From: Micromonospora pattaloongensis
Lineage (GTDB): Bacteria; Actinomycetota; Actinomycetes; Mycobacteriales; Micromonosporaceae
Length of the DNA: 64,000 bases
Direction: 5' to 3'
NCBI RefSeq assembly: GCF_900107255.1
Contig: NZ_FNPH01000010.1
Coordinates: 95,596 to 159,595, forward strand
The notes beneath the pieces are model-generated. The model was not told the origin of the DNA. It saw only the letters and a program-made list of their open reading frames with translations, and did not search any database. The translations under genes were made by a program, and so were the position numbers. Of the stretch, positions 9,112 through 18,337 are shown in pieces; positions within the stretch are counted from its first letter, which is position 1; the number at the start of each line of letters is the position of its first letter.

Positions 9112-9861
9112 TCAGCCGACGGCCGCCATGACCTCGTCGGAGACGTCGAAGTTGGCGTAGACGTTCTGCACGTCGTCGCAGTCCTCGAGCGCGTCGATCA
9201 GCTTGAACACCTTGCGCGCGCCGTCCTCGTCGAGCGGCACGTTGACGCTCGGGATCAGCGAGGACTCGGCCGACTCGTACTCCATGCCGGCCTCCTGCAG
9301 CGCGTTGCGCACCGCGATCAGGTCGCCCGGCTCGGAGACCACCTCGTACGCCTCGTCGAGGTCGTTGACCTCCTCGGCGCCGGCCTCCAGGACCGCGAGC
9401 AGCACGTCGTCCTCGGAGAGCCCCGCCTTCGGCACGATCACGACGCCCTTGCGCGAGAACATGTACGACACGGAGCCGGCGTCGGCCAGCGAGCCGCCGT
9501 TGCGGGTCAGCGCGGTGCGGACCTCGGTCGCCGCACGGTTGCGGTTGTCGGTCAGGCACTCGATCAGCAGCGCCACGCCGTTCGGGCCGTACCCCTCGTA
9601 CATCACGGTCTGCCAGTCGGCGCCGCCGGCCTCAAGGCCGGAGCCGCGCTTGACGGCGCGGTCGATGTTGTCGTTGGGGACCGAGCTCTTCTTGGCCTTC
9701 TGGATGGCGTCGTAGAGCGTCGGGTTGCCGGCCGGGTCGCCACCGCCGGTACGCGCCGCGACCTCGATGTTCTTGATCAGCTTGGCGAACATCTTGCCGC
9801 GCTTGGCGTCGATGACCGCCTTCTTGTGCTTCGTGGTCGCCCATTTTGAATGGCCGGACAT
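9112..9861 (-). CDS. yebC: YebC/TACO1-family protein
   Basis: YebC/TACO1 family protein (249 aa), once annotated as a transcriptional regulator and more recently linked to relief of ribosome stalling. The conserved N-terminus [20 protein letters not shown] and the motifs [17 protein letters not shown] and [12 protein letters not shown] are present. The ATG at 9861 has a GGAGGG ribosome site four bases upstream. In mycobacteria yebC also lies between ruvC and pdxT. Its 5' leader abuts a degenerate piece of pdxT. Confidence 0.96.
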   Translation of the reverse strand: MSGHSKWATTKHKKAVIDAKRGKMFAKLIKNIEVAARTGGGDPAGNPTLYDAIQKAKKSSVPNDNIDRAVKRGSGLEAGGADWQTVMYEGYGPNGVALLIECLTDNRNRAATEVRTALTRNGGSLADAGSVSYMFSRKGVVIVPKAGLSEDDVLLAVLEAGAEEVNDLDEAYEVVSEPGDLIAVRNALQEAGMEYESAESSLIPSVNVPLDEDGARKVFKLIDALEDCDDVQNVYANFDVSDEVMAAVG

Positions 9862-9880
9862 TAGCCCTCCGTCGTCTTTC

Positions 9881-10003
9881 CGTGGTCGCCCGCGCCCGTT
9901 CCGCGAAGAACCGGCGAACCGGTCGGCCTCCGGCGGATGATGGGCGGAAGGCGATGGCGAGCAGATTGCCCTGCCGAACCGCGACAATCCTACCGGCGGT
10001 GAC
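9881..10003 (-). pseudogene. Degenerate duplicate of the pdxT 3' end
   Basis: Read on the minus strand this encodes [19 protein letters not shown] and then a [12 protein letters not shown] tail, matching PdxT residues about 160-197 ([19 protein letters not shown], then YFVDLARA). At DNA level 9957-9973 is identical to 10204-10220, and the next 33 bases differ at seven positions. The catalytic His-x-Glu of PdxT (HPE) has become RPS, so the copy cannot be functional. It lies between pdxT and yebC and ends about 20 bases before the yebC start. Confidence 0.8.
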
Positions 10004-10098
10004 GCCTACCACGCCGCACCCCTGTCCAGGAGTGCCTCCGCCGACTGATCCCCGCGATTCTCGCCGCCGATTGTCATTACGCGTCAACAACCGCACAC

Positions 10099-10120
10099 CC
10101 CGCCGCATGCCCGCGGCGGG
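10099..10120. terminator. Hairpin after pdxT
   Basis: An 8-base perfect stem (10099-10106 with 10113-10120) with a 6-base loop directly after the pdxT stop. No T-tract follows. Confidence 0.45.
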
Positions 10121-10124
10121 CGGA

Positions 10125-10721
10125 TCAGGATGCGGCGCGGGCCAGGTCGACGAAGTAGCGGTGCAGGCGGAGATCGCCGGTGAGCTCGGGGTGGAACGAG
10201 GTCGCGAGCAGATTGCCCTGTCGGACCGCGACGATCCGGCCGGCGGCGTCGCCGCCCGCGACCCGGCCGAGCACCTCGACCTCGGCGCCGACCGACTCGA
10301 CCCACGGCGCCCGGATGAAGACCGCGTGGAACGGACCGCCCTCGACGCCGGTGATCTCGACGGGGGACTCGAAGGAGTCGACCTGCCGCCCGAAGGCGTT
10401 GCGCCGCACGGTCATCTCGATGCCGTCGAAGCCGCGCTGGTCGGGGCGGCCGTCGAGGACGTTCGTGGCCAGCATGATCATGCCGGCGCAGGAGCCGTAC
10501 GCCGGCATGCCGCCGGCGATCCGCTTGCGGACGGGTTCGAGCAGACCGAACTCCACGGCCAGCTTGCTCATGGTGGTCGACTCGCCGCCGGGGATCACCA
10601 GCGCGTCGACGCTCTCCAACTCCTCCGGACGGCGCACCGGGCGGGCCAGCGCGTCGCACTCGGCCAGCGCGCGCAGGTGCTCCCGGACGTCGCCCTGCAG
10701 GGCCAAGACACCGATGACCAT
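10125..10721 (-). CDS. pdxT: Pyridoxal 5'-phosphate synthase glutaminase subunit PdxT
   Basis: Class I glutamine amidotransferase (198 aa) that supplies ammonia to PdxS for DXP-independent vitamin B6 synthesis. The family start [15 protein letters not shown], the PGGEST loop at 44-49, nucleophile Cys78 (YGSCAGMI) and the His177/Glu179 pair (FHPEL) complete the triad. The ATG is preceded by an AGGA-type ribosome site. It lies 80 bases downstream of pdxS on the same strand, with a 15-bp hairpin between them. Confidence 0.97.
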   Translation of the reverse strand: MVIGVLALQGDVREHLRALAECDALARPVRRPEELESVDALVIPGGESTTMSKLAVEFGLLEPVRKRIAGGMPAYGSCAGMIMLATNVLDGRPDQRGFDGIEMTVRRNAFGRQVDSFESPVEITGVEGGPFHAVFIRAPWVESVGAEVEVLGRVAGGDAAGRIVAVRQGNLLATSFHPELTGDLRLHRYFVDLARAAS

Positions 10722-10749
10722 TGCGGTCCTTTCCTGGACGGACGTGATT

Positions 10750-10784
10750 CCTCCGGCACCCGCGTGAGGCGCGGGTGCCGGAGG
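10750..10784. promoter_or_regulatory. Perfect 15-bp hairpin between pdxS and pdxT
   Basis: Arms 10750-10764 and 10770-10784 are perfectly complementary with a 5-base loop. There is no T-tract. It may attenuate pdxT relative to pdxS or protect the pdxS transcript end. Confidence 0.55.
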
Positions 10785-10801
10785 TCAACGACGGGGGTGG
10801 G

Positions 10802-11716
10802 TCACCAGCCGCGCTCGGCGAGGCGGTGCGGGACGGGGATGTCGTCGACGTTGATGCCGACCATCGCCTCGCCCAGCCCGCGCGACACCTTCGCCAGCAT
10901 CTCCGGGTCGTCGTGGAAGGTCGTCGCCTTCACGATCGCCGCCGCACGCTGGGCGGGGTTGCCCGCCTTGAAGATGCCGGAGCCGACGAAGACGCCCTCG
11001 GCGCCGAGCTGCATCATCATCGCCGCGTCGGCCGGGGTGGCGATGCCGCCGGCGGTGAAGAGCACCACGGGCAGCTTGCCGCTCTCCGCGACCTCCTTGA
11101 CCAGCTCGTACGGCGCCTGCAGCTCCTTCGCCGCCACGTAGAGCTCGTCCTCGGCCATCGAGGTCAGACGGCGGATCTCCGAACGGATCCTGCGCATGTG
11201 GGTGGTGGCGTTGGAGACGTCACCGGTGCCCGCCTCGCCCTTCGAGCGGATCATCGCGGCGCCCTCGGTGATGCGGCGCAGCGCCTCGCCCAGGTTGGTG
11301 GCGCCGCAGACGAACGGCACGGTGAACGCCCACTTGTCGATGTGGTTGGCGTAGTCGGCCGGGGTGAGCACCTCGGACTCGTCGACGTAGTCGACGCCGA
11401 GCGCCTGGAGGATCTGGGCCTCGACGAAGTGGCCGATCCGGGCCTTGGCCATCACCGGGATCGAGACCGCGTCGATGATGCCCTCGATCATGTCGGGGTC
11501 GCTCATCCGGGACACCCCGCCCTGCGCGCGGATGTCGGCGGGCACCCGCTCCAGCGCCATCACCGCGACCGCGCCGGCGTCCTCGGCGATCTTCGCCTGC
11601 TCGGGCGTGACCACGTCCATGATCACACCGCCCTTGAGCATCTCGGCCATGCCGCGCTTGACGCGGCCGGTGCCGGTGACCGGTGCGGTGGTGGGCTGCT
11701 CAGTGGTCTCGGACAC
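10802..11716 (-). CDS. pdxS: Pyridoxal 5'-phosphate synthase lyase subunit PdxS
   Basis: TIM-barrel synthase (304 aa) that condenses ribose 5-phosphate, glyceraldehyde 3-phosphate and ammonia from PdxT into PLP. Highly conserved stretches include [52 protein letters not shown] and [13 protein letters not shown]. The reactive lysines are in the DVV and VMAK segments. The GTG at 11716 is chosen because GAGGAG lies eight bases upstream. A -10-like TACGAT is at 11762-11767 on the minus strand. Confidence 0.98.
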   Translation of the reverse strand: MSETTEQPTTAPVTGTGRVKRGMAEMLKGGVIMDVVTPEQAKIAEDAGAVAVMALERVPADIRAQGGVSRMSDPDMIEGIIDAVSIPVMAKARIGHFVEAQILQALGVDYVDESEVLTPADYANHIDKWAFTVPFVCGATNLGEALRRITEGAAMIRSKGEAGTGDVSNATTHMRRIRSEIRRLTSMAEDELYVAAKELQAPYELVKEVAESGKLPVVLFTAGGIATPADAAMMMQLGAEGVFVGSGIFKAGNPAQRAAAIVKATTFHDDPEMLAKVSRGLGEAMVGINVDDIPVPHRLAERGW

Positions 11717-11856
11717 GGTGTTTTGGCTCCTCAACGGCGTGTTCAAGGGATCGTCGAGCCGATCGTACGCGCGGATTGGACGCCGCCCGACAGCCAATCG
11801 CCCCCCAGGTGGCCTGCCCTGTGGCCCCCCTCACGCGCGCCCCGCCGGTGATTGGG

Positions 11857-12363
11857 TCAGCTGACGCGGAGGGCGTCGGCGGCGAGGGTGGGGTCGTCCA
11901 CGTCGAAGTAGCGGGGCCGGTCGTGCCGGCGCGACATCCGCAGCAGCCGCACCAGCGGGCGCCGCCGCGCCGACAGCGCGTCGCGCACCAGATCGGTGTG
12001 CACCTGGCGGGCCAGCGCGAGCCGGCGGCTCGCCGCCACCACGGCGACGACGGCCGGGTCCGGGTCCTCCCCGGCCAGGTCGGTGGCGCGCAGTTGCCGC
12101 GTCAGGTCGTTCTCCGCGGCCTCCCGCTCCTCCGGCTCGGCGTCCAGCGCGATCCGCGCCGCGGCGTACAGCTCGACGGCGTAGCGCTCCTCGGCCAGCA
12201 CCGCGGCCGCGGCCGCGCGGCGCATCAGGTGGGCGTCGAGGGCGCGCCCCGCGGCGGCGGCCCGCTCATGGAGCCGGTCGACCCGCGCGGCCGTCCACGT
12301 CAGGTACGCCGTCAGCACGACGACCACGGCGACCACGACCAGCACCCACCACATTCCCGGCAT
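11857..12363 (-). CDS. Single-pass membrane protein in the pimA operon
   Basis: Unrecognised protein of 168 aa. One N-terminal TM segment (about 4-26, WWVLVVVAVVVVLTAYLTW) is followed by an Ala/Arg/Glu-rich helical cytoplasmic part. It directly follows pimA on the same strand, the position held in M. tuberculosis by Rv2609c, a membrane protein with a Nudix domain; no Nudix box is visible here. A link to PIM assembly is context-based only. Confidence 0.7.
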   Translation of the reverse strand: MPGMWWVLVVVAVVVVLTAYLTWTAARVDRLHERAAAAGRALDAHLMRRAAAAAVLAEERYAVELYAAARIALDAEPEEREAAENDLTRQLRATDLAGEDPDPAVVAVVAASRRLALARQVHTDLVRDALSARRRPLVRLLRMSRRHDRPRYFDVDDPTLAADALRVS

Positions 12364-12397
12364 CGTAGTGCGGGCCGCGGCGGGGGCGTGGCCCCGA

Positions 12398-13558
12398 TCA
12401 GCGTGGCTCCACCCACTCCTGGTCGAGGACGCCCCCGTCGGTCGCCTCGATCGCGGTCTCGTAGACCTCCAGCACCCGCCGGGCGACGGCGGGCCAGTCG
12501 AACGCCGCGACGGCCCCGCGGGCGTGGGCGGCCAGCGCCGTGCGTCGGCCGGGATCGTCGAGCAGCTCCGCCAGGCACCGGCGCAGCGCCACCGCGTCGC
12601 CGGTCGGGAAGAGCTGCCCCGCCCGCCCGCCGTCGAGGACCCGGCGGAACGCGTCGAGCTCGCTGGCGACCACGGTCGCGCCGGCCGCCATCGCCTCGGT
12701 GAGGATCATCCCGAACGATTCGCCGCCGGTGTTCGGGGCGACGTAGAGGTGGACGCTGCGCAGCATCCGCGCCTTGTCCCGCTCCGACACCATGCCGAGG
12801 AACTCGATCCGGTCGCGCAGTTCGGCCGGGATGCCGTGGTAGAGGTCCGCGCGGTCGCCGGGGCCGGCGACCAGCAACCGCAGGCCCGGCCGGTGCGGGG
12901 CGAGCGCCACGAACGCGTCCCGCAGGATCGCGAAGCCCTTGCGCGGCTCGGTGAAGCGGCCGAGGAAGCCCAGCGTCCCGCCGTGGCCCACCCCGCACTC
13001 CCCCGGCCACCCGGGCAGCGGCGCTGCGTCCGCGAACTTCGCCACCGCCACCCCGTTCGGGATCTCCACGGCGCCGCCGTCCAGGTGCTCCACCTGCACC
13101 CGGCGGGCGAGCGCGCTGACGGCGATCCGGGCGGTGATCCGCTCCAGCACGAGTTGCAGCACGCCCTGGGCGGCGGCCATCGCCCGCGACCGGGTCATCG
13201 CGGTGTGGAAGGTCGCCACCACGGGGCCGCGCGCGGAGAGCACCGCGAGCAGCGAGAGGCTGAGCGTCAACGGCTCGTGCACGTGCAGCACGTCGAAGTC
13301 GCCGCGGGCCAGCCAGCGCCGGACGCGGGCGGTCGACACCGGGCCGAAGGCGATCCGGGCCACCGACCCGTTGTACGGCAGCGGCACCGCCCGGCCCGCC
13401 GCCACCACGTACGGCGGCAGCGGTGAGTCCTCGTCGGCCGGCGCCAGCACGCTGACCTCGTGGCCCAGGCCGATCAGGGCCTCGGCCAGGTCCACGATGT
13501 GGTTCTGCACACCGCCCGGCACGTCGAAGGAGTACGGGCACACGATGCCGATCCGCAC
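12398..13558 (-). CDS. pimA: Phosphatidylinositol alpha-mannosyltransferase PimA
   Basis: GT4 enzyme (386 aa) that transfers the first mannose from GDP-mannose to phosphatidylinositol on the cytoplasmic face of the membrane. Visible are the N-terminal MRIGIVCPYSFDVPGGVQNH (GTG start), the catalytic-site AMTRSR region, GFLGRFTEPRKGF and the donor-binding ESFGMILTEAMAAG. The GTG at 13558 follows a GGGAGAGG ribosome site and lies 14 bases after the acyltransferase stop. Operon order pgsA, acyltransferase, pimA is the same as in mycobacteria. Confidence 0.95.
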   Translation of the reverse strand: MRIGIVCPYSFDVPGGVQNHIVDLAEALIGLGHEVSVLAPADEDSPLPPYVVAAGRAVPLPYNGSVARIAFGPVSTARVRRWLARGDFDVLHVHEPLTLSLSLLAVLSARGPVVATFHTAMTRSRAMAAAQGVLQLVLERITARIAVSALARRVQVEHLDGGAVEIPNGVAVAKFADAAPLPGWPGECGVGHGGTLGFLGRFTEPRKGFAILRDAFVALAPHRPGLRLLVAGPGDRADLYHGIPAELRDRIEFLGMVSERDKARMLRSVHLYVAPNTGGESFGMILTEAMAAGATVVASELDAFRRVLDGGRAGQLFPTGDAVALRRCLAELLDDPGRRTALAAHARGAVAAFDWPAVARRVLEVYETAIEATDGGVLDQEWVEPR

Positions 13559-13572
13559 AGCGCCCCTCTCCC

Positions 13573-14511
13573 TCAGGCCGACTCGGCGGTCGGTTCCGGT
13601 GCCGCCGGTGCGGTCTGCGCGGACTGCCGCGGATCGTCCAGCCACATGCGTTGCAGCATGTGCCAATCCTCCGGGTGCCGTGCAATCCCGGCGGCCAAAC
13701 CGTCGGCGATCTGCTGGGTGAGCGCCCGCACCCGTTGGTCGAGTGGGCCCCGCTCCGGGCCCGGCACCGGCAACGGCCCGTGCAGCCGGCCGCAGGCCGC
13801 GTCCGCTTCGTACCACATCGACGCCACGTAGAGCGGCGCGCCGGTGCGGAGCGCGAGCAGCGCCGGCCCGGCCGGCATCCGGGTGCGGCCGCCGAAGAAC
13901 GTCACCTCGACCCCGCGGGCGGACAGGTCGCGGTCGGCGAGCAGCGGCACCACGTGGCCCTCGGCCGCCCGGTCGGCGAGCAGGTCGATCGGGGCGCGGT
14001 CGGCGCCCTCGGTGGGGATGATCTCCATGCCGAGCCGCTCCCGGAACGCGAGGAAGCGCCGGTAGACCCCCTCGGGCCTGAGGCGCTCGGCGACGGTGGT
14101 GAGCGGCCAGCCGTTCGCCACCACCCAGGCGCCGGCGGCGTCCCAGTTGCCGGCGTGCGGCAGCGCGATGATCGCCCCGCGCCCGGCGGCCACGTCCGCG
14201 GCCAGCAGCTCGGCGCCGTCCAACCGGAAGCCGCGCAGGATCTGCTCCCCCGACAGCGACGGCAGCCGGAACGCCTCCATCCAGTACCGGGCGTACGAGC
14301 GCAGCCCCGCCCGGACCAGCGCGTCGAGCTCGGCGTCCGGCACCTGCGGACCCACCACGCGGCGCAGGTTGGCCGCGAGGCGCTGGGCGCCCCGGCCGCC
14401 GGAGCGGTGGGCCCGGTCCGCGCCGACGCGGAAGGCCGCGGCGGCGACCGGCGCCGGCAGGGTACGCACCAGCCGCCAGGCGGCGGCGTAGCCGAGCTCG
14501 ACGAGGTTCAC
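13573..14511 (-). CDS. Phosphatidylinositol mannoside acyltransferase
   Basis: LpxL/HtrB-like acyltransferase (312 aa) corresponding to mycobacterial Rv2611c (PatA), which acylates the mannose of PIM. The HX4D motif HAGNWD is at about 119-124 and the second acyltransferase block FFGGRTRMPAGPALLALRTG is clear. The GTG start overlaps the pgsA stop by four bases. The protein ends in a short Ala/Pro/Thr tail. Confidence 0.93.
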   Translation of the reverse strand: MNLVELGYAAAWRLVRTLPAPVAAAAFRVGADRAHRSGGRGAQRLAANLRRVVGPQVPDAELDALVRAGLRSYARYWMEAFRLPSLSGEQILRGFRLDGAELLAADVAAGRGAIIALPHAGNWDAAGAWVVANGWPLTTVAERLRPEGVYRRFLAFRERLGMEIIPTEGADRAPIDLLADRAAEGHVVPLLADRDLSARGVEVTFFGGRTRMPAGPALLALRTGAPLYVASMWYEADAACGRLHGPLPVPGPERGPLDQRVRALTQQIADGLAAGIARHPEDWHMLQRMWLDDPRQSAQTAPAAPEPTAESA

Positions 14512-15137
14512 GCGTCGGCGCTCTGAGTCGCGCGCCGGCTCTGCCGGTAGACGTGCAGGATCCGCTGCGCGACCGTGACGACCGACAGCACCGCCAGCAC
14601 CCAGAGCGCCGCGGGCAGCCCCCAGTCGAGGTGCACCCCGCTGAGCAGGCCGCCGACCCCGACGGTGATCAGGCGTTCGGGGCGCTCGGCGATGCCGACG
14701 TTGCAGGTCATCCCGAGGCCCTCGGCGCGGGCCTTCACGTACGAGACGATCTGCCCGGCGGTCAGACAGATCAGCCCGGCGACCGCCCCCCAGTGGTGGC
14801 CGGTGACCGCCAGCCAGTAGGTCACCGCCCCGAAGATGGCGGCGTCGGCGACGCGGTCCAGGCTGGAGTCGAGGAACGCGCCGAACGTCGTCGAGCCGCC
14901 GGACAGCCGGGCCATCGTGCCGTCGAGCATGTCGGTGAGCGCCGAGAGCGTGACGATCACGAGACCGGTGATGAGATGACCGCGAGCGCCGAACCCGAGC
15001 GCACCGACGAGGACGCCGACGGTGCCCGCCACCGTGACCGCGTTCGGGGAGACCCCGAGTCGCAGCAGGCGCCGGGCGACGGGTTCGACCACGCGGGTCA
15101 TGCCGGCCCGCGCCGACACTCTGAAGATCTTCGCCAT
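14508..15137 (-). CDS. pgsA: Phosphatidylinositol phosphate synthase (CDP-alcohol phosphatidyltransferase)
   Basis: Membrane enzyme (209 aa) making phosphatidylinositol phosphate from CDP-diacylglycerol and inositol phosphate. The CDP-alcohol motif D-x2-D-G-x2-A-R-x8-G-x3-D-x3-D is complete: D69, D72, G73, A76, R77, G86, D90, D94. Several hydrophobic helices follow. First gene of the PIM operon; divergent from the EF-G-like gene across 228 bases. Confidence 0.93.
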   Translation of the reverse strand: MAKIFRVSARAGMTRVVEPVARRLLRLGVSPNAVTVAGTVGVLVGALGFGARGHLITGLVIVTLSALTDMLDGTMARLSGGSTTFGAFLDSSLDRVADAAIFGAVTYWLAVTGHHWGAVAGLICLTAGQIVSYVKARAEGLGMTCNVGIAERPERLITVGVGGLLSGVHLDWGLPAALWVLAVLSVVTVAQRILHVYRQSRRATQSADA

Positions 15138-15365
15138 GGCGGTCCCACGATAGCGGTCCTGGCCACGCCGGCCGAACAGCCGGGCTCCCTACTTCCCGGG
15201 TCGGGGTTGTGCACGGGGCGTCGCGGGTGTGGGATCGCAATGGGACGGTGAGCTACCTCACCCGGACACGGTTCACGTTAACGGCAGATGACCACCCACC
15301 TGACGATGTCGCCGCTGAAATCATCCGCGAACGCCCCACCATCCACGCGCTAGGGAGGTGCGCCG

Positions 15366-17531
15366 ATGGCGCAGAAGAGTCAGGAGAAGGGACTCACCGG
15401 CCCCGCGCCGGTGGTGGACGAGCCCGGCAGGGTCCGCAACGTGGTCGTGGTCGGCCATTCCGGCGCCGGCAAGACCACGCTGGTCGAGGCGCTGCTCGAG
15501 GTGACCGGCACGATCAGCCGGGCCGGTGGCGTCACCGAGGGCACCACGGTGTGCGATCACGACCCGGCGGCCGTACGCCAACAGCGGTCGGTGGCGCTGT
15601 CCTGCGCGCCGCTGCTGCACGACGGGGTCAAGGTGAACCTGCTCGACACCCCCGGCTACGCCGACTTCGTGGGCGAGCTGCGGGCCGGGCTGCGCGCCGC
15701 CGACGCCGCCCTGTTCGTGGTCGGCGCCGTCGACGGGATGGACGCCGCGACGGTGACGCTGTGGGAGGAGTGCGCGGCGGTCGGGATGCCGCGGGCCGTC
15801 GCGGTGACGCGGCTGGACCACCAGCGCGCCGACTTCGACGAGACCGTGGCGCTCTGCCAGCGCGTCTTCGGCGACAACGTGGTCCCGCTCTACCTGCCGA
15901 TGCTCGGCGACGACGGGGTCTCGACGGTCGGCCTGATGGGGCTGATCACCCAACGCGTCTTCGACTACTCCGCGGGCTACCCCCCGGAGGTGCGCGAACC
16001 GGACCCCGAGCACCTGCCCGCCATCGAGGAGGCGCGCAGCGAGCTGATCGAGGGGATCATCGCGGAGAGCGAGGACGAGACGCTCATGGACCGGTACCTC
16101 GCCGGCGAGCAGATCGACGTCTCCGTCCTGATCGAGGACCTGGAGCGCGCCGTGGCGCGCGGCCACTTCTACCCCGTCGTGCCGGTCTGCGCCGGGACCG
16201 GCGTCGGGCTCGACGCGCTGCTGGAGGTCCTCACCGCGGGGTTCCCGTCGCCGCGCGAGCACGAGCTGCCCGCCGTCACCGGCGTCGACGGCTCGCCGCG
16301 CCCGCCGCTGACCTGCGACCCGGACGGGCCGCTGGTCGCCGAGGTCGTCAAGACCACCATCGACCGGCACGTCGGCCGGGTCTCCCTGGTCCGGGTCTTC
16401 TCCGGCACGCTGCGCCCCGAGGCGACCGTGCACGTCTCCGGTCACGGCATGAGCGAACGCGGCCACCCCGACCACGACGCCGACGAGCGGATCTCGCACA
16501 TCTACTCGCCGCTCGGCGCCGCCCTGCGCGAGGTGCCGTACTGCGTCGCCGGCGACATCTGCGCGATCACCAAGTCGGGCAGCGCAGAGACCGGTGACAC
16601 GCTGTCGCAGAAGGACCAGCCGCTGCTGATCGCCCCGTGGGAGATGCCGGAGCCGCTGCTGCCGGTCGCGATCGTGGCGAAGACGCGGGCCGACGAGGAC
16701 GCGCTGGCCAAGAACCTCGGGCGGCTCGTCGCCGGCGACCCGACGATGCGGTTGGAACGTAACTCCGAGACCCACCAGCTGGTGCTCTGGTGCATGGGCG
16801 AGTCGCACGCCGACGTGGTGCTCGACCGGCTCCGCGGCGGCGGCGTGGAGCTGTCGACGGAGCCGGTGCGGGTCGCGCTGCGCGAGACGTTCACCGCCGC
16901 GTCCAAGGGGCACGGCCGGCACGTCAAGCAGTCCGGCGGGCACGGCCAGTACGCGGTCTGCGACATCGAGGTGGAGCCGCTGCCGCCGGGCGCCGGCTTC
17001 GAGTTCGTCGACAAGATCGTTGGCGGTGTGGTGCCGCACAACTACATCCCGTCGGTCGAGAAGGGGGTACGCGCCCAGATGGAGCGCGGCCTGATCGCCG
17101 GCCATCCCGTGGTGGACCTGCGGGTGACGCTCTTCGACGGCAAGGCGCACAGCGTCGACTCCTCCGACGCGGCGTTCCAGACCGCCGGGGCGCTGGCGCT
17201 GCGCGACGCCGCGGAGAAGGGCGACGTCACGCTGCTGGAGCCGGTCGACGAGCTGGTGATCCGGGTGCCGGACCCGTTCGTCGGCGCGGTGATCAGCGAC
17301 ATGTCCGGACGGCGCGGCCGGGTGCTCGGCACCGAGCCGGACGCCGGCGGCGAACGCACGCTCGTCCGGGCCGAGGTCCCCGCCACCGAGCTCGTCCGGT
17401 ACGCGGTCGAGCTGCGGTCGATGACGTCCGGCGCCGGCACCTTCCGGCGGTCGTTCGCGCGCTACGAGCCGATGCCGAGCCACCTCGCCGAGCAGGTCCG
17501 GGCCGAGCATCTGACCCGCACCGGCCACTGA
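15366..17531 (+). CDS. EF-G-like translation factor with degenerate GTPase motifs (EF-G2 type)
   Basis: Five-domain EF-G homologue of 721 aa. The P-loop GHSGAGKT is intact at 30-37. The G2 region has QRSVAL in place of RGITI. The G3 motif reads DTPGYADF, with Tyr98 where EF-G has its catalytic His. G4 is TRLD rather than NKMD. Domains III-V are complete. This is the pattern of actinobacterial EF-G2, reported in mycobacteria to bind but not efficiently hydrolyse GTP. The start has an AGGGAGGTG ribosome site. The true EF-G gene is not in this window. Confidence 0.9.
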   Translation: MAQKSQEKGLTGPAPVVDEPGRVRNVVVVGHSGAGKTTLVEALLEVTGTISRAGGVTEGTTVCDHDPAAVRQQRSVALSCAPLLHDGVKVNLLDTPGYADFVGELRAGLRAADAALFVVGAVDGMDAATVTLWEECAAVGMPRAVAVTRLDHQRADFDETVALCQRVFGDNVVPLYLPMLGDDGVSTVGLMGLITQRVFDYSAGYPPEVREPDPEHLPAIEEARSELIEGIIAESEDETLMDRYLAGEQIDVSVLIEDLERAVARGHFYPVVPVCAGTGVGLDALLEVLTAGFPSPREHELPAVTGVDGSPRPPLTCDPDGPLVAEVVKTTIDRHVGRVSLVRVFSGTLRPEATVHVSGHGMSERGHPDHDADERISHIYSPLGAALREVPYCVAGDICAITKSGSAETGDTLSQKDQPLLIAPWEMPEPLLPVAIVAKTRADEDALAKNLGRLVAGDPTMRLERNSETHQLVLWCMGESHADVVLDRLRGGGVELSTEPVRVALRETFTAASKGHGRHVKQSGGHGQYAVCDIEVEPLPPGAGFEFVDKIVGGVVPHNYIPSVEKGVRAQMERGLIAGHPVVDLRVTLFDGKAHSVDSSDAAFQTAGALALRDAAEKGDVTLLEPVDELVIRVPDPFVGAVISDMSGRRGRVLGTEPDAGGERTLVRAEVPATELVRYAVELRSMTSGAGTFRRSFARYEPMPSHLAEQVRAEHLTRTGH

Positions 17532-17592
17532 CGCCGCTCCCGCCGTCCGGGTGGGCCCCTGGCGGCGGAGTGACGGCGACCCTGACCCGCCC

Positions 17593-17622
17593 GCGGCTGC
17601 CCGGCGCCGGCCGGGCAGCCGC
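17593..17622. terminator. Bidirectional terminator hairpin
   Basis: Perfect 13-base arms (17593-17605 and 17610-17622) with a 4-base loop between the convergent EF-G-like and HIT genes. Confidence 0.7.
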
Positions 17623-17634
17623 CCGCCGGCGCGG

Positions 17635-18171
17635 CTACTCCGTCCAGGCGGCGGCGAGCAGGTCCCGGGTGTCGGTGAGCAGCTGCGGCAGCACCTTGGT
17701 CCGCCCGATCACCGGCATGAAGTTCGCGTCCCCGCCCCACCGCGGCACGACGTGCTGGTGCAGGTGTGCGGCGATCCCCGCGCCGGCGACGCCGCCCTGG
17801 TTCATGCCGATGTTGAAGCCGTGCGCGTTGCTGACCCGCCGGATCACCCGCATCGCGGTCTGGGTGAAGGCGGCCAGCTCGGCGGTCTCGGCGAGGTCCA
17901 GCTCGGTGTAGTCGGCGACATGCCGGTAGGGACAGACCAGCACGTGGCCGGGGTTGTACGGATAGAGGTTCAGCACCGCGAAGACCGCGTCGCCGCGGGC
18001 CACCACGAGGCTGTCCTCGACGCGGTCGGGGGCGAGGCAGAACGGGCAACCGGTCGGTTTCTCGTACCCCTCGGCGGGACGGTCCGCCCCGGAGATGTAG
18101 GTCATCCGGTGCGGCGTCCAGAGCCGCTCCAGGCCGTCCGGGGTGCCGGTCTCGGCGTGCTGCGCAGTCAC
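17635..18171 (-). CDS. HIT-family hydrolase/Ap4A phosphorylase
   Basis: HIT protein (178 aa) with the histidine triad HLHQHVV at about 136-142 and a CPFC pair at 42-45 resembling a zinc knuckle. The equivalent mycobacterial gene Rv2613c, also next to thrS and pgsA, encodes an Ap4A phosphorylase. A role in dinucleoside polyphosphate turnover next to thrS fits, since aminoacyl-tRNA synthetases make Ap4A. Substrate here is inferred from synteny. Confidence 0.88.
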   Translation of the reverse strand: MTAQHAETGTPDGLERLWTPHRMTYISGADRPAEGYEKPTGCPFCLAPDRVEDSLVVARGDAVFAVLNLYPYNPGHVLVCPYRHVADYTELDLAETAELAAFTQTAMRVIRRVSNAHGFNIGMNQGGVAGAGIAAHLHQHVVPRWGGDANFMPVIGRTKVLPQLLTDTRDLLAAAWTE

Positions 18172-18253
18172 GCCGATGATCCTACGGTGACCGCACCGGT
18201 TTCACCCCTGGGCGCTGACCATGCGGGGGCCCGCCGTGGCGTCGATCAGCCGG

Positions 18254-18324
18254 CGATCGTGCAGTGGTGGGCGGTGACGGGAGCCGGATACCGGCACCGG
18301 TCGCGCACCACCACTGCACGATCG
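18254..18324. terminator. Large GATC-footed hairpin after thrS
   Basis: Perfect 17-base arms (18254-18270 and 18308-18324) enclose 37 bases with an inner GCCGG/CCGGC stem. It lies between the thrS stop and the HIT start, both minus strand, so it probably ends the thrS transcript. Confidence 0.6.
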
Positions 18325-18337
18325 ACGTGGCGATCAG

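Noticed and set aside
15321..17528. A 735-residue minus-strand frame opposite the EF-G-like gene
   Set aside because: Arg/His/Gln-rich shadow of a conserved GTPase-family gene.
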